This document shows positions 59,135 to 64,000 of a stretch of 64,000 nucleotides of DNA, one piece after another (position 1 is the first letter of the stretch; every line of letters starts with the position of its first letter). The position numbers and the translations under genes were made by a program. The notes below the pieces were generated by a model. That model worked only from the letters and a program-made list of their open reading frames with translations. It was not told the origin of the DNA and made no database searches. This stretch comes from Hoeflea_A sp963921345 (GTDB lineage Bacteria > Pseudomonadota > Alphaproteobacteria > Rhizobiales > Rhizobiaceae): contig CAWUFE020000009.1 in assembly GCA_963921345.3 (NCBI GenBank), positions 372,001-436,000 on the forward strand, given 5' to 3'.

Positions 59135-60424
59135 ATGAATGAGGCCCGGACGATTGCGGCGTCCTTTGTCGATCTGATCGACGCGCGGCGCGACGAGCTG
59201 GTGGCGCTGACCCAGGACCTCATCCGCATCCCGACGCTCAACCCGCCGGGCGAAGCCTATCTGGAAATCTGCGAGTATCTTGCCGGCCGGCTGCGCGCCC
59301 GGAATTTCGACATCCAGATGGTTCGCGCGCACGGCACGCCGGGCGATAGCGACCGCTATCCGCGCTGGAACGTGGTCGCCCGCCGCGAGGGCCGCGGGCC
59401 GGGCGCCTGCGTGCATTTCAACTCCCATATCGACGTGGTCGAAACCGGCCATGGCTGGACGACCGACCCATTCGGCGCAGAGGTGAAGGACGGCAAGATC
59501 TACGGCCGCGGCGCCTGCGACATGAAGGGCGGTCTCGCCGCCTCGATCATCGCTGCCGAGGCCTTCATCGACGCCCGTCCCGATTTCAACGGTGCGATCG
59601 AGATTTCCGGCACGGCCGACGAGGAAACCGGCGGCTATGGCGGCGTCGCCTATCTGGCCGAAAAGGGCTTCTTCGACCCGCAGCGGGTACAGCACGTGAT
59701 CATTCCCGAGCCGCTCAACAAGGACCGCATCTGCCTCGGCCATCGCGGCGTCTGGTGGGCCGAAATCGAGACCAAGGGCCACATCGCCCACGGCTCCATG
59801 CCGTTCCTTGGCGATTGTGCGGTGCGTCACATGAGCGCCGTGCTGCAGGAGTTCGAGACCAGCCTCTACCCGGCGTTGTCCGAAAAGCGCACCGCCATGC
59901 CGGTGGTGCCGGAGGGCGCCCGCCAGTCGACCATGAACATCAACTCCATGCATGGCGGCCAGGCCGAGCCAGAGCCCGATTTCACCGGCTTCCCGTCGGC
60001 CTGCGTGCCCGATTCCTGCCGCATGGTGATCGACCGGCGCTACATCATCGAGGAAGACCCGGAGCAGGTACCGCGCGAGGTGACCGACATCGTCGCCCGG
60101 GTCAGCGCCGAACGCAATTTCGACTACGAGATCCGCGAATTGTGGCATGTCAGCCCGACCATGACCGAGAAGGACGCGCCGGTGGTGCAGTCGGTGTCGC
60201 GGTCGATCGAGAAGGTGCTCGGCAAGGGCGCCGACTATGTCGTGTCGCCCGGCACCTACGACCAAAAGCACATCGACCGCATCGGCCGCCTCAAGGACTG
60301 CATCGCCTACGGCCCGGGCATCCTCGATCTTGCCCACCAGCCGGACGAATATGTCGGCATCGACGACATGGTCGACTCGGCCAAGGTGATGGCGCACGCG
60401 CTGGAGGAACTGCTCGACGCTTGA
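59135..60424 (+). CDS. M20 family metallopeptidase/deacylase (ArgE/DapE-like)
   Basis: A 429-residue zinc hydrolase of the ArgE/DapE/ACY1 family. The metal site appears as FNSHIDVVETG (His/Asp), GACDMKGG (bridging Asp) and SGTADEETGG (catalytic Glu-Glu), with IIPEP and the C-terminal His region. It cleaves an N-acyl or amide bond in a cytoplasmic substrate. Start at 59135 has GGTGGAG upstream. It is first in a run with the Dpp-type importer (72 bp to the binding protein), so its substrate is probably an imported peptide or N-acyl amino acid. Confidence 0.88.
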   Translation: MNEARTIAASFVDLIDARRDELVALTQDLIRIPTLNPPGEAYLEICEYLAGRLRARNFDIQMVRAHGTPGDSDRYPRWNVVARREGRGPGACVHFNSHIDVVETGHGWTTDPFGAEVKDGKIYGRGACDMKGGLAASIIAAEAFIDARPDFNGAIEISGTADEETGGYGGVAYLAEKGFFDPQRVQHVIIPEPLNKDRICLGHRGVWWAEIETKGHIAHGSMPFLGDCAVRHMSAVLQEFETSLYPALSEKRTAMPVVPEGARQSTMNINSMHGGQAEPEPDFTGFPSACVPDSCRMVIDRRYIIEEDPEQVPREVTDIVARVSAERNFDYEIRELWHVSPTMTEKDAPVVQSVSRSIEKVLGKGADYVVSPGTYDQKHIDRIGRLKDCIAYGPGILDLAHQPDEYVGIDDMVDSAKVMAHALEELLDA

Positions 60425-60496
60425 TATGCCGCAGTGCAAAAAGTTATGTAAGAAACCACAAGAAGCGCTAGGAACGCACCAACAGGAGGAATGGAA

Positions 60497-61987
60497 ATGA
60501 CGCCAATCATCAAATCGCTGGCCATAGCGGGGATACTGGCCGCGAGTTCGGCGCTGACGCCGGCGGCCTTCGCCGCCAAGACCGACATCACCATCGGCGC
60601 GCAACTCGAGCCGCCGAATCTCGATCCGTCATCGGGCGCCGCCGGCGCCATCGACCAGGTCACCTACTCCAACATTTTCGAAGGCCTGACCCGCTTTGCG
60701 TCCGACGGCCGCATCATCCCGGGCCTGGCCGAATCCTGGACGATTTCCGACGACGGCAAGGTCTACACCTTCAAACTGCGCAAGGGCGTGCAGTTCCATG
60801 ACGGCACCGATTTCAATGCGGAAGACGTCAAGTTCTCGCTGGAGCGCATCGACGACGAAGAATCGACCAACGCCCAGAAGGCGCTCTATGCCGATATCGA
60901 GGCGGTGGATGTCGTCGATCCGCACACCGTCAAGATCACCCTGAAGAAGCCCAACGGCAACTTCCTCTTCAACCTGGCCTGGGGCGACGCGGCGATCGTC
61001 GCGCCCGAATCGATCGCCAGCAACGCCACCAACCCGGTTGGCACCGGCGCCTTCAAGTTCAAGGACTGGGTGCAGGGCGACCGCATCGAGCTGGAAAAGA
61101 ACCCCGACTACTGGGGCACGCCGGCCAAGCTCGACAAGGTGACGTTCAAGTACATCTCCGACCCGAACGCCGCCTTCGCGGCGGTGATGGCCGGTGACGT
61201 CGACGCCTTCATGCCGTTCCCGGCGCCGGAGAACCTGGCCCAGTTCGGCGCCGATCCGCGCTTCAAGGTGATCGCCGGTTCGACCGAGGGCGAGACCATC
61301 CTGTCGACCAACAACAAGATGCCGCCCTTCGACAATCCGAAGGTGCGCGAGGCGCTGGCCCATGCCATCGACCGGCAGGCCATCATCGACGGCGCAATGT
61401 TCGGCTACGGCACACCGATCGGCACCCACTTCGCGCCGCATCATCCGTCCTATATCGACCTGACCGGACAGTCGAACTACGACCCGGAAAAGGCCAAGGC
61501 GCTGCTCGCCGAAGCCGGTTTCCCGGATGGTTTCGAGACGACGCTGAAACTGCCGCCGCCCTCCTACGCGCGCCGCGGCGGCGAAATCATCGCCTCGCAA
61601 CTGCGCGATGTCGGCATCCAGACCGAGATCAGCAATCTAGAATGGGCGCAGTGGCTGGAGCAGGTCTTCCGCGGCAAGGACTATGGGCTGACCATCGTCT
61701 CCCACACCGAGCCGCTGGATATCGGCATCTATGCAAGGCCGACCTACTACTTCCAGTATGACAGCCCGGAATTCCAGAAGATCATGGAAGATCTCAACAA
61801 CGCCACGGATCCGGCGGAGCGCGACAAGCTGCTCAAGGCGGCTCAGCAGAAGATCGCCGACGATTATGTCAACGGCTATCTGTTCCAGCTCGCCAACACC
61901 GGCGTGGTCAATGCCAAGCTGCGCGGCATCTGGGAAAACGCCCCGACCCAGGCCTCCGACATGACCGCGGTCTACTGGGAAGACTGA
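60497..61987 (+). CDS. ABC transporter substrate-binding protein (peptide/opine type, family 5)
   Basis: A 496-residue periplasmic binding protein. The signal peptide MTPIIKSLAIAGILAASSAL runs to about 26 (cleavage after AFA), then KTDITIGAQLEPPNLDPSSG, the usual SBP-family 5 opening. Segments VYTFKLRKGVQFHDGTDFNA and FKFKDWVQGDRIELEKNPDYWG are hallmarks. ATG at 60497 has AGGAGG seven bases upstream; the ATG at 60491 is too close to it. It may bind di/oligopeptides, opines or N-acyl amino acids. Confidence 0.93.
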   Translation: MTPIIKSLAIAGILAASSALTPAAFAAKTDITIGAQLEPPNLDPSSGAAGAIDQVTYSNIFEGLTRFASDGRIIPGLAESWTISDDGKVYTFKLRKGVQFHDGTDFNAEDVKFSLERIDDEESTNAQKALYADIEAVDVVDPHTVKITLKKPNGNFLFNLAWGDAAIVAPESIASNATNPVGTGAFKFKDWVQGDRIELEKNPDYWGTPAKLDKVTFKYISDPNAAFAAVMAGDVDAFMPFPAPENLAQFGADPRFKVIAGSTEGETILSTNNKMPPFDNPKVREALAHAIDRQAIIDGAMFGYGTPIGTHFAPHHPSYIDLTGQSNYDPEKAKALLAEAGFPDGFETTLKLPPPSYARRGGEIIASQLRDVGIQTEISNLEWAQWLEQVFRGKDYGLTIVSHTEPLDIGIYARPTYYFQYDSPEFQKIMEDLNNATDPAERDKLLKAAQQKIADDYVNGYLFQLANTGVVNAKLRGIWENAPTQASDMTAVYWED

Positions 61988-61996
61988 TCGACACGG

Positions 61997-62021
61997 ACGG
62001 GAGCCGGCCACCGGCTTCCGT
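61997..62021 (+). promoter_or_regulatory. Stem-loop between binding-protein and permease genes
   Basis: ACGGGAGCCGG (61997-62007) and CCGGCTTCCGT (62011-62021) pair over 11 positions (one G-T pair) with the loop CCA, ten bases after the binding-protein stop. A hairpin here probably protects or ends part of the mRNA so that the binding protein is made in excess of the permeases. No T-run follows. Confidence 0.6.
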
Positions 62022-62051
62022 CACCGCCTTCCTCCGTCCCGATGCGGTTTC

Positions 62052-63002
62052 ATGCTGCCCTATCTGATCAAAAGGCTGGTTTCGCTGACGCTCAGTCTGC
62101 TGGCTGCAAGCCTGGTCATCTTCTTCGTCATTGAGGTGGTTCCCGGCGATCCGGCGGCCTTCATGCTGGGCCTCAACGCCCAGCCCGACACCGTCGCGGC
62201 GTTGCGCGACAGCCTCGGGCTGAACGCCCCCGCGCCGGTGCGCTACTGGCAGTGGATCACCGGCCTCCTGCACGGCGAATTCGGCATTTCCTACACCTAC
62301 AAGGTGCCGGTGCGCGAGCTGATCGCCGACCGCTTCTGGATATCCATGCCGCTGGCCGTCTACGCGCTGATCCTGTCGACGGCGATCGCCTTTCCGGTCG
62401 GCGTCATCGCGGCGGCGCGGCGCAACTCGCCGGCCGACGTGTCGATCATGGGCGTCACCCAACTCGGCATCGCGGTGCCGAATTTCTGGTTCGCCATGCT
62501 GCTGGTGCTGTTTTTCGCGGTGTCGCTGCGCTGGTTCTCCGCCGGCGGCTTTCCGGGATGGGAGGCCGGCTTCTTCGCCGGCATGAAGGCGCTGACCCTG
62601 CCGGCCATCGCGCTCGCTTTGCCGCAGGCTTCGATTCTGGCGCGGGTCATGCGCTCGTCGCTGCTCGACACCCTGGGCGAGGATTTCGTCCGCACCGCCC
62701 GCGCCAAGGGGCTGACACAGCGCCAGGCGCTGTGGCGGCATGCCTTGCGCAACGCGCTGATCCCGGTGCTGACCATCATCGGTCTGCAGTTTTCCTTCCT
62801 GCTCGCCGGCGCCATCATCATCGAGAACGTGTTCTTCCTGCCGGGCCTCGGCCGGCTGGTCTTCCAGGGCATCACCCAGCGCGACCTGATCGTCGTCAAG
62901 AGCGTGATCTTCCTGCTGGTCTTCGCCGTCATCCTCGTCACCTTCCTGGTCGACATCACCTATGCGGTGGTCGATCCGCGGCTGCGCCGGAGGTCGGCAT
63001 GA
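62052..63002 (+). CDS. ABC transporter permease, DppB-like
   Basis: A 316-residue inner-membrane permease. N-terminal MLPYLIKRLVSLTLSLLAAS, periplasmic loop VVPGDPAAFMLG, six hydrophobic helices and the EAA loop ARAKGLTQRQALWRHALRNA are typical of DppB/OppB. It pairs with the DppC-like subunit, whose start overlaps its stop (ATGA). Confidence 0.94.
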   Translation: MLPYLIKRLVSLTLSLLAASLVIFFVIEVVPGDPAAFMLGLNAQPDTVAALRDSLGLNAPAPVRYWQWITGLLHGEFGISYTYKVPVRELIADRFWISMPLAVYALILSTAIAFPVGVIAAARRNSPADVSIMGVTQLGIAVPNFWFAMLLVLFFAVSLRWFSAGGFPGWEAGFFAGMKALTLPAIALALPQASILARVMRSSLLDTLGEDFVRTARAKGLTQRQALWRHALRNALIPVLTIIGLQFSFLLAGAIIIENVFFLPGLGRLVFQGITQRDLIVVKSVIFLLVFAVILVTFLVDITYAVVDPRLRRRSA

Positions 63003-63868
63003 CGGATCTTCACGTCAGCCCGGAAGTGCGCACCGGCGTGGTGCGTGCCGCCCTGCGTTCGCCGAGCTTCATGATCGGCCTGGTGCTCACCGTGATCTTC
63101 GTGGTGGCGGCGCTTTTGTCCTTCGTCTGGACGCCCTATGATGTCACCGACCTGGAGATCGCCAACAAGCTGAAACCGCCGTCCGCTGCCCATTGGCTGG
63201 GCACCGACGCCTTCGGCCGCGACGTCTTTTCGATGATCATGGTCGGCGCCCGCACCTCCATCGCCGTCGCCTTCGTGGCGGTCGGCATCGGCATCGTCGC
63301 CGGCGTGCCGCTCGGCCTGCTGGCGGCGGCCCGCCACGGCAGCCTGATCGACGAATTCGTGATGCGCACCAACGACCTGATCTTCGCCTTTCCGGCGCTG
63401 CTGATGGCGATCATGATCACCGCCGTCTTCGGTCCCAGTGCCGTCAACGCCATCATCGCCATCGGCATCTTCAACATTCCGGTCTTCGCCCGCCTCGCCC
63501 GCGGCTCGGCCCTGTCGCTGTGGACGCGCGACTATGTGCTCGCCGCCCGCGTCGCCGGCAAGGGCGCGACGCTGATTTCCGCCGAACATATCCTGCCCAA
63601 CATCACCAATCTGCTGATTGTCCAGGGCACCATCCAGTTCTCGCTCGGCATCCTCGCCGAAGCGGGCCTCGCCTATGTCGGCCTCGGCACCCAGCCGCCG
63701 CTGCCGAGCTGGGGCCGCATGCTGTCGGACGCCCAGACGATGATCTACATCGCCCCGCAACTGGCGATCTTTCCGGGGCTCGCCATCGTGCTCACCGTGC
63801 TCGGCCTCAACCTGATGGGCGACGGCCTGCGCGACATTTTCGATCCCAAGCTGAGGCGGGCCCGCTGA
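62999..63868 (+). CDS. ABC transporter permease, DppC-like
   Basis: A 289-residue permease of the DppC/OppC type: N-terminal cytoplasmic tail, helix MIGLVLTVIFVVAALLSFVW, then HWLGTDAFGRDVFSMIMVGAR, the family's hallmark, and EAA loop with AARVAGKGATLISAEHILPN. It overlaps both neighbours by ATGA/TGATG junctions. Confidence 0.94.
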   Translation: MTDLHVSPEVRTGVVRAALRSPSFMIGLVLTVIFVVAALLSFVWTPYDVTDLEIANKLKPPSAAHWLGTDAFGRDVFSMIMVGARTSIAVAFVAVGIGIVAGVPLGLLAAARHGSLIDEFVMRTNDLIFAFPALLMAIMITAVFGPSAVNAIIAIGIFNIPVFARLARGSALSLWTRDYVLAARVAGKGATLISAEHILPNITNLLIVQGTIQFSLGILAEAGLAYVGLGTQPPLPSWGRMLSDAQTMIYIAPQLAIFPGLAIVLTVLGLNLMGDGLRDIFDPKLRRAR

Positions 63869-64000
63869 TGGCGCTGCTCGACATCGAAAAACTGTCGCTT
63901 GCCATCAAGGGAACGCCGATCCTGCGCGACGTCAACCTGACCATGCAGGGCGGCGAGGTGCTGGGTATCGTCGGCGAATCGGGCTCCGGCAAGTCGATGA
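63868..64000 (+). CDS. ABC transporter ATP-binding protein, DppD-like (5' part, truncated by window edge)
   Basis: The 44 visible residues begin MALLDIEKLSLAIKG and contain the Walker A motif GESGSGKSM at the window end. The ATG shares a base with the DppC stop (TGATG). The rest lies right of base 64000, so whether this is a single DppD-type or a fused DppDF-type ATPase cannot be told. Confidence 0.9.
   Translation, partial: MALLDIEKLSLAIKGTPILRDVNLTMQGGEVLGIVGESGSGKSM

Noticed and set aside
1..64000. CRISPR array, tRNA, rRNA or prophage
   Set aside because: No regularly spaced repeats, tRNA cloverleaf, rRNA signature or phage structural gene was seen; the only RNA gene supported is the SRP RNA.

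Overview
The window is gene-dense, GC-rich DNA that reads as chromosome from an alphaproteobacterium, most likely Hyphomicrobiales (Rhizobiales). Supporting this are the nudC - HIT - SRP RNA - dnaX - ybaB block, a DUF1127-type micro-protein divergent from a GcvA-like LysR gene, the uppP - GST - queG - epimerase block, the RES-Xre toxin pair, class III cyclases fused to ATPase/TPR modules, and many small transport/regulator operons. I place it no lower than order. No CRISPR array, rRNA, tRNA, phage or intact IS element was seen.

Layout. 1-3.7 kb: the 5' part of recR, an AEC permease, a GshB-like ATP-grasp ligase, a DUF1062 protein and a membrane-anchored cupin. 3.7-5.6 kb: a Rieske oxygenase divergent from a TetR regulator, with two tandem palindromic operators between them. 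5.6-11.2 kb: a tripartite tricarboxylate transporter (tctC-tctB-tctA) translationally coupled to a sulfatase, divergent from a LysR gene. 11.2-11.5 kb: a nested-palindrome repeat. 11.5-19.3 kb: housekeeping block (nudC, HIT, ffs, Xre-RES toxin pair, exonuclease, dnaX, ybaB) and an acyl-CoA synthetase.

19.3-30.3 kb is the most unusual part. It holds a fatty-acid desaturase, a Crp-family regulator, then an acetolactate-synthase-like ThDP enzyme, a flavin amine oxidase and a glyoxalase-fold metalloprotein in one co-directional run. A FAD monooxygenase/reductase and an 1133-residue SAM-cyclase-ATPase-TPR protein face it. I read this as a candidate undescribed keto-acid/acyloin pathway with its own regulators; the substrate cannot be told from sequence.

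30.6-34.5 kb: a GntR-controlled ABC-2 exporter, a methyltransferase and a LysR gene. 34.5-41.1 kb: an acyl-CoA catabolic module (TetR, quinone oxidoreductase, acyl-CoA dehydrogenase, biotin-dependent carboxylase beta and alpha) ending in a hairpin shared with a small DUF1127-type gene. 41.2-50 kb: LysR, HicAB, an acyl-CoA synthetase, malate synthase G, a TPR protein, a family III CoA transferase and two adjacent palindromic repeats. 50-57.6 kb: MarC, a small secreted protein, an L,D-transpeptidase, a lone hydantoinase/oxoprolinase, uppP, GST, queG and an epimerase. 57.6-64 kb: a HigBA/RelE-type pair, a PAS-LuxR regulator, an M20 deacylase and a Dpp-type ABC importer cut off by the window edge.

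Three toxin-antitoxin modules are present (13.2, 42.2 and 58 kb). Two look atypical: the HicA-like protein lacks the usual catalytic His, and the RelE-like toxin has no normal start codon where its conserved N-terminus should begin.
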